From assembly GCA_903845125.1 (NCBI GenBank), contig CAIMWS010000530.1:1-53130 (forward strand): a DNA stretch of 53,130 bases, in the 5' to 3' direction. The notes under the pieces are model-generated. The model was not told where the DNA came from, ran no database searches, and worked only from the letters and a program-made list of their open reading frames with translations. A program made the position numbers and the translations under genes. The DNA comes from an uncultured Verrucomicrobiota bacterium (GTDB lineage: Bacteria > Verrucomicrobiota > Verrucomicrobiia > Limisphaerales > UBA1319). Below are positions 9,026 through 18,600 of the stretch, piece after piece. Within the stretch, counting starts at the first letter, position 1. Each line of letters opens with the position of its first letter.

Positions 9026-9865
9026 ATGTCTGGCGGGATTCAATTTGCCATTTGCAGCGAGATTTTCAAAGGCTGGCGCATCGAGGACACCCTGGCTTTC
9101 GTGGCCAGGACCGGTTACGACGCGCTGGAGATCGCCCCTTTCACGCTAGCCGATTCGGTCACAGATATTCCCTTGGTGGAGCGGCAGCGGATTCGCTCCC
9201 TGGCGGCGGCAGCAGGAATTGTCATCTCCGGCATCCACTGGGTATTGGTCAAACCGGAAGGCTTGTATATCAACCACACCGATCCGGAAATCCGCCAGCG
9301 CACCATGCGGTATTTTTGCGAGCTGGTCCATTTTTGTGCGGACCTGGGCGGCCGCTTCATGGTGGTTGGTTCGCCCAAGCAGCGCAACATTCTGCCCGGC
9401 ATGGATTTCCAGCAAGCCTGGGAACTGGCCACCGAAACCTTCCGCGAGCCGGTCCGACTGGCGGGGGAACGCGGTGTGACCATCTGCTTCGAACCCCTGT
9501 CGCCGGCGGAGACCAATTTCATCAACACGGCAGCGGAGGCCATCCGCTTTGTGCGGCAGTTGGACAGCCCCAACTTCAAAATCATTTTGGACGTCAAGGC
9601 CATGAGTTCGGAGAGCAAGCCCATCCCGCAAATCATCCGGGAATCGGGGTCTGATTTCGCCTATTTCCACGCCAACGACAGCAACCTCAAGGGGCCCGGT
9701 TTCGGCGCCGTGGATTTCCAGCCCATTGCCGCCGCCCTGCGCGAGGCCGGCTACCGGGGATTCGCCTCGGTGGAAGTATTCAATTTCGAGGAAGGCCCGG
9801 AAGCCATCGCGACCCGCAGTCTGGCTTATCTGAAGAAAGTGTTTAGCGCCCAAGCAGACCATTAA
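9026..9865 (+). CDS. Sugar phosphate isomerase/epimerase (xylose-isomerase-like TIM barrel)
   Basis: 279 residues from the ATG at 9026 (MSGGIQFAICSEIFKGWRIED); the frame is open upstream to 8900, but those residues are not protein-like. It belongs to the AP-endonuclease-2/xylose-isomerase-like superfamily (IolE/IolI, tagatose-3-epimerase type). Metal-binding acids expected for the fold are visible in 'ICFEPLSPAETN', 'KIILDVKAM', 'YFHANDSN' and 'ASVEVFNFEEG'. It probably interconverts a keto-sugar or sugar phosphate from the neighbouring pathway. About 260 bp separate it from deoC and 22 nt from purM, so it may be co-transcribed with purM without a functional link. Confidence 0.85.
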   Translation: MSGGIQFAICSEIFKGWRIEDTLAFVARTGYDALEIAPFTLADSVTDIPLVERQRIRSLAAAAGIVISGIHWVLVKPEGLYINHTDPEIRQRTMRYFCELVHFCADLGGRFMVVGSPKQRNILPGMDFQQAWELATETFREPVRLAGERGVTICFEPLSPAETNFINTAAEAIRFVRQLDSPNFKIILDVKAMSSESKPIPQIIRESGSDFAYFHANDSNLKGPGFGAVDFQPIAAALREAGYRGFASVEVFNFEEGPEAIATRSLAYLKKVFSAQADH

Positions 9866-9887
9866 ACTCCCCGCATTGTTCCCCTGA

Positions 9888-10946
9888 ATGAAAACCAAAG
9901 CCTATGCTCAAGCCGGGGTCGATATCGACCTCGGCAATCGCGTCAAAGCCACCCTGCCCCAACTGCTCGCCTCCACCCATCGCCCCGAAGTGCTGGGCAA
10001 AGTGGGCGGCTTCGGCGGCTTGTTCGCCCTCAACGCCAAAAAATTCCGCCAGCCCGTGCTGGTGTCCTGCGTGGACGGCGTGGGCACCAAGCTCAAGCTC
10101 GCCTTCGCCATGGGCCGGCACGATACCATCGGCCAGGACTTGGTGAACCATTGTGTCAATGACATCGCAGTCTTGGGAGCTGAACCGCTGTTTTTCCTGG
10201 ATTACATCGGCACGGGCAAGCTGGAGCCGAAGGTGTTCGAGCAAATCATCCAAGGCTTCGCCCAGGCCTGCGCGGAAAACCGGTGTGCGCTCATTGGAGG
10301 CGAAACAGCCCAGATGCCCGGGTTTTACCAGACGGGCGAATACGATGTCAGCGGCACCATTGTCGGGGTGGTGGAAAAACAGCGCATGATCGACGGCAAA
10401 ACCATCCGCCCGGGTGACGCCTTGATCGGCCTCGCCTCCACCGGCCTGCATACCAACGGCTATTCCCTGGCCCGGCAGATTTTCTTCGAAAAAATGAAGC
10501 TGAAAATTTCCAGCCGGCTGCCCGGCTTGGATGGCACGCTCGGCGAGGAACTGCTGAAGGTGCATGTCAGCTATGGGCCTTTGATTCAAAAGCTCATCAA
10601 AAAATTCAACCCCGCATCAGCTCCCAAGGCGCCCGTGATCAAGGGACTGGCCCATATCACAGGTGGCGGTTTCATCGACAACATCCCCCGGGTGCTGCCC
10701 CGGACCTGCGATGTGCTGTTGAAAAAAGGTTCCTGGGATCCCCTGCCCATTTTTCAAATCCTGACCGAAAAGGGCGGTGTTCCAGAATCCGAACTTTACC
10801 AGGTTTTCAACATGGGCATCGGCATGGTGATCATGGTGGATGGCGGTCAGGCCGAGACGGTTTTGCGGTTCGTCCGCCAGCAAAAAATGCCCGCCTGGCT
10901 CATCGGTGAAGTGGCCAAAGGCACCGGTCTGTCGAAGGTGGTCTGA
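9888..10946 (+). CDS. purM: Phosphoribosylformylglycinamidine cyclo-ligase
   Basis: 352 residues, usual length for PurM (AIR synthetase), which makes aminoimidazole ribonucleotide from FGAM and ATP in purine synthesis. Diagnostic segments include 'YAQAGVDIDLGNR' at the N-terminus, 'SCVDGVGTKLKLA', 'HCVNDIAVLGAEPLFFLDY', 'LIGGETAQMPGFY' and 'HTNGYSLAR'. The C-terminal domain carries 'HITGGGFIDNIPRVLP'. No other purine gene is in the window. Start ATG at 9888, 22 nt after the isomerase stop. Confidence 0.97.
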   Translation: MKTKAYAQAGVDIDLGNRVKATLPQLLASTHRPEVLGKVGGFGGLFALNAKKFRQPVLVSCVDGVGTKLKLAFAMGRHDTIGQDLVNHCVNDIAVLGAEPLFFLDYIGTGKLEPKVFEQIIQGFAQACAENRCALIGGETAQMPGFYQTGEYDVSGTIVGVVEKQRMIDGKTIRPGDALIGLASTGLHTNGYSLARQIFFEKMKLKISSRLPGLDGTLGEELLKVHVSYGPLIQKLIKKFNPASAPKAPVIKGLAHITGGGFIDNIPRVLPRTCDVLLKKGSWDPLPIFQILTEKGGVPESELYQVFNMGIGMVIMVDGGQAETVLRFVRQQKMPAWLIGEVAKGTGLSKVV

Positions 10947-11057
10947 GAGAGAGCGCCTGGGTTGCAGGAGGTTTGCCCGCCGGAGGCTATTCCCGGCTGC
11001 GGATGCAAGCAACTGGCCGGACTGGATTGGGCCGGTCTTGGAACAGGGCGAACTGGC
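10947..11057. other. Non-coding spacer after purM
   Basis: No protein-like frame or clear terminator was seen between the purM stop and the nucleotidyltransferase remnant. Confidence 0.4.
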
Positions 11058-11226
11058 TCAGTCCAGAGCCTTTTGCCCTTCCGCTTCCTATTGGCGGCGC
11101 AGGATCCACTCGTCGAGTTCGGATCGGTTGATTTACTCTCCAGAAACCGCAAGCATGCCGCGGATGTCCCTCACCAGATGCCGGATTTGCAGTTGGTTGA
11201 ATGGTTGGACAAAGATCGTAATTAAG
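11058..11226 (-). pseudogene. Decayed C-terminal remnant of a nucleotidyltransferase-like protein
   Basis: One minus-strand frame reads 'ITIFVQPFNQLQIRHLVRD' then 'IRGMLAVSGE', a TAA, 'INRSELDEWILRRQ', a TAG, and 'EAEGQKALD' with a final TGA at 11058-11060. I recognise the 'DIRGML...G..(I/L)D...L..W' pattern as like the end of small MNT/DUF6036-type nucleotidyltransferases, which often sit next to short helical partner proteins. Two internal stops and loss of the N-terminal catalytic part mark it as dead. It lies directly after the small ORF 11227-11427, the order expected of an antitoxin-like/toxin-like pair. Family assignment is from memory of the motif and is moderate at best. Confidence 0.45.
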
Positions 11227-11427
11227 TCAGTTTCTGGCATGCCGGAAGATACGGCGGACTTCGGCTTGGACCGGTTCCGCCGACCAGTCTGGCTGCGGAC
11301 TTTGCAGGAACGCCGCCTTGCGCCGGCGCACGGTCCAATAAAGCAGGCGCGCGGCTTGCCAGCGTTGGGCAGGCGTCATGCGCCGCAACACCTCAATCTG
11401 CCCGGGGCTTGGTCGTTCGTCCCGCAA
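11227..11427 (-). CDS. Small helical protein, antitoxin-like partner of a lost nucleotidyltransferase
   Basis: 66 residues: 'SPGQIEVLRRMTPAQRWQAA' followed by 'RLLYWTVRRRKAAF' and 'PDWSAEPVQAEVRRIF'. This resembles short PVC and Rv0078B-related antitoxin-like proteins: 'M(T/S)PxxR' helix, then 'HPDWS...V..EVRRIF'. The only available start is a TTG at 11427, with a GAGGA about 19 nt upstream, which is too far, so expression is doubtful. The gene after it is a remnant, so this may be an orphan survivor or itself decaying. Confidence 0.5.
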   Translation of the reverse strand: MRDERPSPGQIEVLRRMTPAQRWQAARLLYWTVRRRKAAFLQSPQPDWSAEPVQAEVRRIFRHARN

Positions 11428-11491
11428 TATGAAACCAACACCCGATTATCCTCGGCGCTAAAAAAGCTTTTGCGATTCACAGCCCGCTTTT

Positions 11492-13669
11492 TCAGGATCC
11501 GTTCTCCGTTTTTTCAGCCTTTGGCGCATAGCGGCGCATCAAATACCATTTGGCGGTCGCGGCTGGGGCGGCCGCGCGCGGAGTGGCGCGCAAACCACGC
11601 TGAACGACTGGGGAAGCATTGGTGCGGGGCGCCACACTGGCATCGACCAGGGTGTTCGCGACTGGTGAACCGATCGGGCGGATCGGTTCCCAAAGCAGCC
11701 ACAAGTTCCCATCCCGGCGCTTTTCGACCACCGCCTGGCTGGAAGCAGTCTGGTAACGCCATTCGCATTCCAGGCGGGTGAGCCGAAGGTTGAAATTGCG
11801 GAGTTCGCCGGGCAGGCTGTTCGGTGCCGTGCGGTAACGGAACTGGCCGCTGGCGAACTGGCCTCCGCTGACCCGGATATCCAGCCAGCTGTGCAGATCC
11901 GTTTCCCATTGCCCAGCCAATTCGTCGGCCGTCAGCGGAGGCACTGGATCAGCCGCCTTTTGCATTCCGCAGATGAAAGGATCCGTAGTTTCCTGATCCT
12001 GATAATACAGGCCCAGGCTGCCGTCTGCCAGGCGCAGAAGGGTGGCCGTGCCGTTGTGATCCCCAGCCTGCCAGTCGAAGGAGGCCTTATAACCGCTGAA
12101 CTGGAGGTTGCTGATGGCGCCGGTCTGCATTTGGTTGACATCGGCGTATTTCAAAGTTGCGCCCTGGATCTGGCTGCCTTCAAACTGCGGAAAATCCAGG
12201 TCGGCCAGGCGGCCGTTTTCGCATTTCCAAAGGCCCGGCAAATCTTTGGCCTGCAGTGGAGGGCGCTTTTCCCGGTTCATGACCGAAGTGTCGGTGGGAC
12301 CGTTGGCGGGAGTAATAGCCAATAGAAACAGCCCTTTTTGCTTTTCCAAGACCCCGCGTCCGGAGGCCGATCCGCCCCCCCCCCAGGCAAATTCCAAGCG
12401 CGTGCGCAACAGCCGGAGATTCCGCACATCATACACCCGCAAGGCGTCACCACCGACCATTCGCAGGGAACCGCCCTGCGGCAAGGCATCGTTCCCCCAC
12501 TCCACGTCCAGTTCCCATTCCCGGCCAGCTTCACTCTTCCATAATCCGGCCAGTTCGGACTGGGTGATGGCCTTGGGCCGCAACAATAAGGTTGCCACCG
12601 GGCTGGGTATCTCCACCTGTTTCAAACGCCAAGTCCAGTTCTCAAAGTCCAGGTGGAGGTTTAATTGCGGCAGCGATGCCTTGAATTCAATGGGGGTGTC
12701 CGCCTCTTGGGCGGTGGTCAGGATGCCGCTGAAAGTCAAATCCTCCAAAGCCGCCCGGAAGGTCTGTATCCCGGAAAAAAATCCGGCCTTGAATTCCCTT
12801 GCCTGGTAGCTGTGTATTTCCATGGTGATGGGACCGCTTGTTTTTTCCGAATCCGCAGTGAAGATGTTGGATTTGCCCCGGGTGGAAACGCTTTCCAAGC
12901 CGGCCGTCTTCAGCATTCCCAGCAATTCGGATTTCCGCAAGTGTTGCACAAAAGCGGCCGCCAGATCACCGGGGGTAAAAGCATTGGTCACCGTTGGATC
13001 CGCCTCCGGTTCCTTCACCGATTGGATGGTTGCCTGGCGGCTGATTTCCTTGTTCAAGGAGCCTAACGCCACCGGCCAATCCACCCATTTCACGGTTTGG
13101 GCGGCATCGCCGCGCACGATGGCATTATGCAGGTAGCGCAGGCAGTAATAGGGATAAAAGAGGTAAAAAATCAAGACCACACTGACCAAAAGCGCCGCGA
13201 GCATCAGGTGGCGCCGCTGGGAGCCTGCCTCTGGGCGGGAACTCTCCGGGGATTCGTCATCCTCCAGATCAACCTCTTCTTCCTCGGTATCAGCCACCGG
13301 AACTGCGGGCCGGGAGCTTACGGCCGGGGTTTTCTTTTTCGGCACCTCCACCCGGATGCGCGTGCCCTTCGGCAGGGGCGACAAGATCGGCTGGCTGGAG
13401 AGGGGTGGCACCGGGGGCAAATTGGGGACGCCATCAGCCTGGCCTGCCGCCGCCGGGCTTTCGTCCATGGCTGGGGCGGGAGCGGGGGGCTGGGGCAGCT
13501 TGGCTTTCTCCTCAGGCCGGATTAATTCCCCCAGCGGATAGGCAGTTTCTGAATCTTCCAGGCAAACACGGTCTGATTCAATAAAACGCCCCTCGGCCAA
13601 GCCTTCCTCAATCTCCACCTGAGTATAAGGCCCCAGCTTTTTCCCGTCTCGCAGAATATAAAGATTCAT
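11492..13669 (-). CDS. GYF_2-DUF2939 membrane protein with three C-terminal repeats
   Basis: 725 residues from the ATG at 13669 (MNLYILRDGKKLGPYTQVEI). Residues ~1-50 form a GYF_2 (DUF4339) domain with the typical 'GPYTQVEIEEGL'. A proline-rich and then acidic linker follows (~55-150), then one transmembrane helix at ~155-175. Next is a DUF2939-like segment ('YYCLRYLHNAIVRGDAAQTV', 'VDWPVALGSLNKEI'). The C-terminal part contains three related ~105-residue units beginning near 370 ('LAGLWKSEAGREWELDVEW'), 475 ('LPGLWKCENGRLADLDF') and 581 ('LAGQWETDLHSWLDI'). Topology is probably N-in with the repeats outside. Function unknown; GYF_2 domains usually bind proline-rich peptides. It is transcribed as a single gene upstream of the decayed pair. 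Confidence 0.8.
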   Translation of the reverse strand: MNLYILRDGKKLGPYTQVEIEEGLAEGRFIESDRVCLEDSETAYPLGELIRPEEKAKLPQPPAPAPAMDESPAAAGQADGVPNLPPVPPLSSQPILSPLPKGTRIRVEVPKKKTPAVSSRPAVPVADTEEEEVDLEDDESPESSRPEAGSQRRHLMLAALLVSVVLIFYLFYPYYCLRYLHNAIVRGDAAQTVKWVDWPVALGSLNKEISRQATIQSVKEPEADPTVTNAFTPGDLAAAFVQHLRKSELLGMLKTAGLESVSTRGKSNIFTADSEKTSGPITMEIHSYQAREFKAGFFSGIQTFRAALEDLTFSGILTTAQEADTPIEFKASLPQLNLHLDFENWTWRLKQVEIPSPVATLLLRPKAITQSELAGLWKSEAGREWELDVEWGNDALPQGGSLRMVGGDALRVYDVRNLRLLRTRLEFAWGGGGSASGRGVLEKQKGLFLLAITPANGPTDTSVMNREKRPPLQAKDLPGLWKCENGRLADLDFPQFEGSQIQGATLKYADVNQMQTGAISNLQFSGYKASFDWQAGDHNGTATLLRLADGSLGLYYQDQETTDPFICGMQKAADPVPPLTADELAGQWETDLHSWLDIRVSGGQFASGQFRYRTAPNSLPGELRNFNLRLTRLECEWRYQTASSQAVVEKRRDGNLWLLWEPIRPIGSPVANTLVDASVAPRTNASPVVQRGLRATPRAAAPAATAKWYLMRRYAPKAEKTENGS

Positions 13670-13916
13670 CGGCGTTTTTTCCCTTCCAGTGCTCGCAAAA
13701 GTGATTTTGGTTCCCTGCTCAATTATCCACTGCGCCATGCGGGCCATCCGCCTAAATCCGGCTCAACCACACCCCCAAGATCATCCAAGCCCCCGGTATT
13801 CAGCAAAGCCCCCGGTTTGGGTGATCTTACTGAACAATACTACAACCTTATATCAAAAGGAAACGGGGCACAATGGCTGGATAAAGCCAGGGATCCTGGC
13901 GCGGATGCCATTCGGA

Positions 13917-14915
13917 TCAATGCTTATGGCTGTAGCGCTCAAGATCTTTGATGCGTTCAGCCTGTTCAGCCAGGTTGCGTTTCATTTCCTCCATGGCAGG
14001 CGTAACCAACTGTTTGAATTCTTCCAGGCGCCGGAGGGCTTGAGCGCTGGCGAGTTGCTCAATGACCGTGGCGCAGGGAGTGCACAAAACCAACTGGTGT
14101 TGGTCATTATCCCCCAAGGAAGCATCCTGGCCCAAATCCTGTATTACCCGCAGGGTGTAGGGGGCAACGATGGCCGGGTATTTGGCAAAATGAACGCCCT
14201 CGCCTTGATACTCCCGCTGGCAGACATAGCAAATGCGGCGCTTGAGCAGACACTCGCGCATCGTCCGGCTCTTCTCGATCCACCCCGGGTCGCCCGCCTG
14301 CTGGAAAAACTCCCACGCGCGGGCCGCATGCTCAGCCGCTGCCTCAGGGCTTTCGGCCATGGTTTTCTGCATGAGCTGCCAATCCGCCATCCCCAGGTGG
14401 AAATCGCAGCGTGCCTGCCCAGTGGCCGGCAGCATGTCCTCGGCCCGAAACGGGTAAGTCACCAATGGCTGCGCTCCCAGCTCCTTAAATACGCTGGCGG
14501 CATGGAGATGTGCCTGGTTACGAGCCTCAGCATCGTTTTCAGGCAATTGGTTGATGGCCAGTTCAATCAACCGCCCGGCGATTTCCTGTGCCAACGGGAT
14601 GGTGGACCGGCTTTCGGTTTTGGAGCCAATAACCTCCAATTCAGGCACTTGGGGTAAAATCCCTTGCAACGCATGCAGACGATCTTCCGATCCGGTGGCC
14701 AGATAACCATACAAATGCGCGTTGGCCAGGGCGCGGCAGGCCATCTCCGGCTGATTATCTTCGGTGAGTTTCTGAGCTGCATGCTCAAACAAACCCGCGG
14801 CCTTTTCAAAACACTCCGGTCCGGCAAGAACCCCCTTGTCAAAGGCCCGTTCATAATGCTCGGCGGAAGTCATCAGCCAACCGGTGGATTTCTTGAAGGA
14901 GTCCAGGATGCTCAT
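13917..14915 (-). CDS. Hypothetical zinc-ribbon and coiled-coil protein
   Basis: 332 residues from the ATG at 14915 (MSILDSFKKSTGWLMTSAEH). The N-terminal ~220 residues are all-helical with TPR-like character ('CFEKAAGLFEHAAQKL', 'CRALANAHLYGYLA', 'HAARAWEFFQQAGD'). Two CxxC pairs, 'CYVCQREYQGEG' near residue 230 and 'LCTPCATVI' near 279, probably bind one zinc. The C-terminus is a charged coiled coil (~295-332) with a Lys/His end. No enzyme motif is visible. The helical repeats and zinc site suggest a scaffold or adaptor. No family recognised. Confidence 0.72.
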   Translation of the reverse strand: MSILDSFKKSTGWLMTSAEHYERAFDKGVLAGPECFEKAAGLFEHAAQKLTEDNQPEMACRALANAHLYGYLATGSEDRLHALQGILPQVPELEVIGSKTESRSTIPLAQEIAGRLIELAINQLPENDAEARNQAHLHAASVFKELGAQPLVTYPFRAEDMLPATGQARCDFHLGMADWQLMQKTMAESPEAAAEHAARAWEFFQQAGDPGWIEKSRTMRECLLKRRICYVCQREYQGEGVHFAKYPAIVAPYTLRVIQDLGQDASLGDNDQHQLVLCTPCATVIEQLASAQALRRLEEFKQLVTPAMEEMKRNLAEQAERIKDLERYSHKH

Positions 14916-15159
14916 ATTAATCAATTCCGGTAGCGGCAGGGTTTCCCAACCACCTGCCCACCGCCACTTCATCCAAAGGTTATTTGGTCCATTGATTCAA
15001 TGCTTTGTATGGATTCAAAATAGCCCGGATGCATGGCTCCTTTCAAGCCGAAAACCTGCACTGCGGAACGCGCATCATGAATTCTGATGCCGGAGTGAAT
15101 TCAAACACCCCAGACGGTCTCATACCACATTCTCCAGGGCTGGCATTGCCTCCCCAAAG

Positions 15160-15573
15160 TTAATCCGGTGAGACTCCATGTGGTTGTTCCTCGCTATTTC
15201 GAAAAAGCGCACATAAATCAATTTTTGCCATTTTGGAAAGGATTTCTGACACGTCCAGGGAAATCACCTCGTGATCCGGGCCAGATTCGCACCGGCGGGG
15301 CAAATCAGGATGGCGGGGGGGGCCCCGGTTTAATTCCAAGGCCAATCGCGCGCCAAAACTGGCGGCCACGATCCAGTCAGGTGGATGGGGATCAAACTCC
15401 TTTTGGATGGGAGCCAGCGCACTGCGGCCGGCGGTGGCTATATAGGCCATCACCGGTGAAAAATACCGGACACAGGGCGGAGCAATGACTGTCACCCCGG
15501 GCAACTGACGCAATCACTGGACTTTGCTGACGCTCGGGCTTCCTCCATAGCCATGGAAACAGATGATCTTCAC
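15160..15573 (-). pseudogene. Alpha/beta hydrolase-like gene interrupted by TGA
   Basis: A GTG at 15573, with an AGGGGGAGA ribosome site just upstream, opens 'VKIICFHGYGGSPSVSKVQ', a typical first strand and oxyanion loop of an alpha/beta hydrolase (HGxGG). After a single TGA at 15514-15516 the same frame continues 'LRQLPGVTVIAPPCVRYF' and then 'PDWIVAASFGARLALEL', which resembles the nucleophile elbow but has F-G where G-x-S-x-G is expected. The ~50 C-terminal residues are not convincing, so a later frameshift is likely. TGA is a normal stop elsewhere in this window, so this is a broken gene, not recoding. Confidence 0.55.
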
Positions 15574-15628
15574 ACGTCTCCCCCTGATCCATGGTGGACA
15601 AACCTGCTCCACGCGCTAGGATGCTGCC

Positions 15629-18600
15629 ATGAAAATCCACCAAGTGCTGCTGGAGCTTTTGCTGGTTGCCACGCTGCCGATTTCGCCGGTAACAATCCAG
15701 GCCGCCGGTTTTCGCCAACCGGTTCCAACCCGCTCGACGCCGGAGGATCAATCGCTCAATCTGGATGTCTGTGAAAAGCTGGTCAGGGAAGATTGGCTCC
15801 GCCAGTGGCAGTCACGGGAAAATCCGGACCGTCCGGTCACCACGTCTGGCGATGCGAGTGGCGCTTGCGATGGTGTGAAGGATGGCAAATATGGTTTTCA
15901 CACCGGGCAGGAACCCAATCCGTGGTGGCAGGTAGACTTGGGGCAAACCTCCACCGTAGCCCGCATCGTGGTTTTCAACCGGATGGATTACGCTCCCGGC
16001 CTGCATAACGCCGATCATATTCGGATCTTAAGCTCCACCGACGGCAGGCAATGGTCGTTGCGGCACGAGCAGGCGGGTCTCCATTTTGGCGGTATCAGCG
16101 GTGCCAAGCCACTGGAGGTAAGCTTCCCCCAGCCTTTGGAAACGCGTTTTGTCCGCCTGCAAATCCCGAGTCCCCAACCGATATTCCTGCACCTGGATGA
16201 GGTGGAAGTTTATGGACGAGAAGGGTCGAATCTGGCCCTGAACCGACCGGCGGATCAAAGCAGCCTTAGCCCGTGGTCGGTGAACAAGAAACGCCCTCGG
16301 TCCGATAGCCAGCGGACTTTCCCCATCCCGGAATACCTGGCGCGTGGCCGCCGCCTGGCGGCTGATCTCCAACAGTCAGGACTGGACTGCCAGGTTCATT
16401 TGAAAGCGTTGGATTCGGTGGACAAGCACTACACCCAGCTGGGCGCCAAGGCCGATGTCACGGCCCTGGAAAATCTCTACCTCGATTTGCGCCAGGTAAT
16501 CCGGCGGATGGCGCTGGCCAATCCAGTGCTCAATTTCAACCGTCTGCTGTTCGTGAAACGATTCACCCAGGAAACCTATCCGGACGTCTGTTTGAACCAC
16601 ATGCCTTGGGTTTCGCGCCCGGGTGGCGACCTTGCCATCCTGGATTCCAGCCCCGGCAAACCACTTTTTTCAGCCTTGGCGGACTTCAAGGAAACGCGAA
16701 ATTCCCAGCCGGAAGGGAATCCAAGCCCTACCCTGCGGCACCTGCTCCATGGTGCACTGGGACCGGGCCATGTGCATGGAATGGATTTGCGGTTCGATGC
16801 CTCGCGGATCGTGTTCGGTTTCGCCATGGCCAAAACCAGCCAGCCGCCGGATGGCTGGCTCGACCGGTCGCAAAGCTACCGTCTCCGCCGCACCGAGGAG
16901 CCAATCCATATCTTTGAAATCGGGATGGATGGCCAAAACTTGCGCCAACTCACCAGCAGTGAATGGAGCGATCTGGACCCCACCTATGCCCCCAATGGGG
17001 ACATCGTTTTCGTTTCGGAGCGCTGCGGCACCTCGCTGCAGTGCAACGAATACGACAAGGACGAAACCAGCTGCAATCTTTACGTGATGAAGCCCGACGG
17101 CTCTCAAATCCGGCGGCTGAGCGTGAACAAAGATGGCGATTACCTGCCGCATACCTTGGACGATGGCACCATCGCCTATACCCGCTGGGAATATCACGAG
17201 CGTAGTTGGGCTTACATCCAGTCCATTTGGACCATCCGCCCGGATGGCACTGGCGCGGACGCGGTTTTCAAGCAGCACTTCGTCAATCCCTGGGCCTTGG
17301 AAGAAACCCGTTCCGTGCCTGGCAGCCGGCAGCTGGTGGCGGTCGCCGCGGGCCACCATACCCTGCCCGTTGGCCCCATCGTCCTGGTGGACACCATGGC
17401 TGGCATCAATAATCCGCAGGGGATGACCATCGTGACCCCCAACGTGAAACCGCCGGAAGGCGGCATGGACGGTCTGCCAGTCCCGGAGGGCGGAGTGCTG
17501 GATGGCGGTGGGTTTTACAGCCACCCTTGGCCTTTATCATCCAAGTATTTTCTGGTCTGCTATAACTATGGGAAGGAAACCGATGCCACCGGTTACGGGC
17601 TTTACCTGATCGATGTGTTCGGCAACAAGGAATTGCTTTACCGCGATCCCGCGGTTTCCTGTTTCATGCCGGTCCCCTTGCGGCCCCGCGCCCGGCCACC
17701 GGTTTTCCCGGATGCTTTTGACCCGGCCAGCGAACAGGCCACCTGTGTGGTGAGCGATGCCCGGTTCGGCTCCGAAGATTTAAGCCGGGACCAGGTCCGG
17801 TACCTCCGCATCTCCGAGCCTATCGGCTGGCCCTATGACAACACCCTAGGAGGCCAGCGTTACGGTGAGGACCACGGATATGGAGGGCCGGATGCCGAGC
17901 GGAAAAACCTCCTGAACTGGACCCCAGTGCGGATTTTGGGCGATGTGCCGGTGGAAGCCGATGGCAGCGCCCATTTTAAAGTCCCGGCGGATACCGCTGT
18001 CTACTTTCAACTCCTGGACGAAAACCGTCAGGAACTGCGCCGGATGCGCAGTTTCATCAGTTTTCAACCGGGTGAAGTCCGGGCTTGCGTAGGCTGCCAT
18101 GAATCCCGCCCGGGCACCATGCACCCGGCGGCCAAATCAGCGGCTGCCAATCGCTCCCCTTCCCCGCCGATCCCCGCGCCTTGGGGCAGCCTTCCGGTTA
18201 ACTTCCTCCGCGATATCCAGCCCGTGCTGGACCAGCATTGCGTCTCCTGCCACCAAGGGCTCAAGCCCGCCGGGAACCTCGATTTCAGCGGTGGATTAAC
18301 CTGCATTGATCCTAAAATCCCCGGTTACGGCCACAACCTGGCATTTGAAACCATTATAAAAAGCAACCTGGTGTCACGCTCCCGCGTGCGCGACCAGGAC
18401 GCCAGCATCACCCCTCCCCTGGCTTATGGTTCGCACAAGAGCCGGTTGATTGCCTGTTTATCTGATAAAACCCACGCGGGGCGGGTGAAGCTGCCCCGGG
18501 AAGATCGGTTGCGGTTGACCATGTGGATCGACGCCAACGCCCCCTATCACGACCAATTCGTCAACAAACGTGCCGGCCAAAAGGCTTACGATCTCGCGGC

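Noticed and set aside
10962..11225. 87-codon + strand frame after purM
   Set aside because: It is antisense to the nucleotidyltransferase-like remnant, has no family resemblance and lacks a good ribosome site.
887..15573. TGA recoding (as Trp, Gly or selenocysteine) to explain several in-frame TGA codons
   Set aside because: Intact genes such as dnaA and the ABC ATPase end in TGA and use TGG for Trp; one remnant also has TAA and TAG, so decay is simpler.
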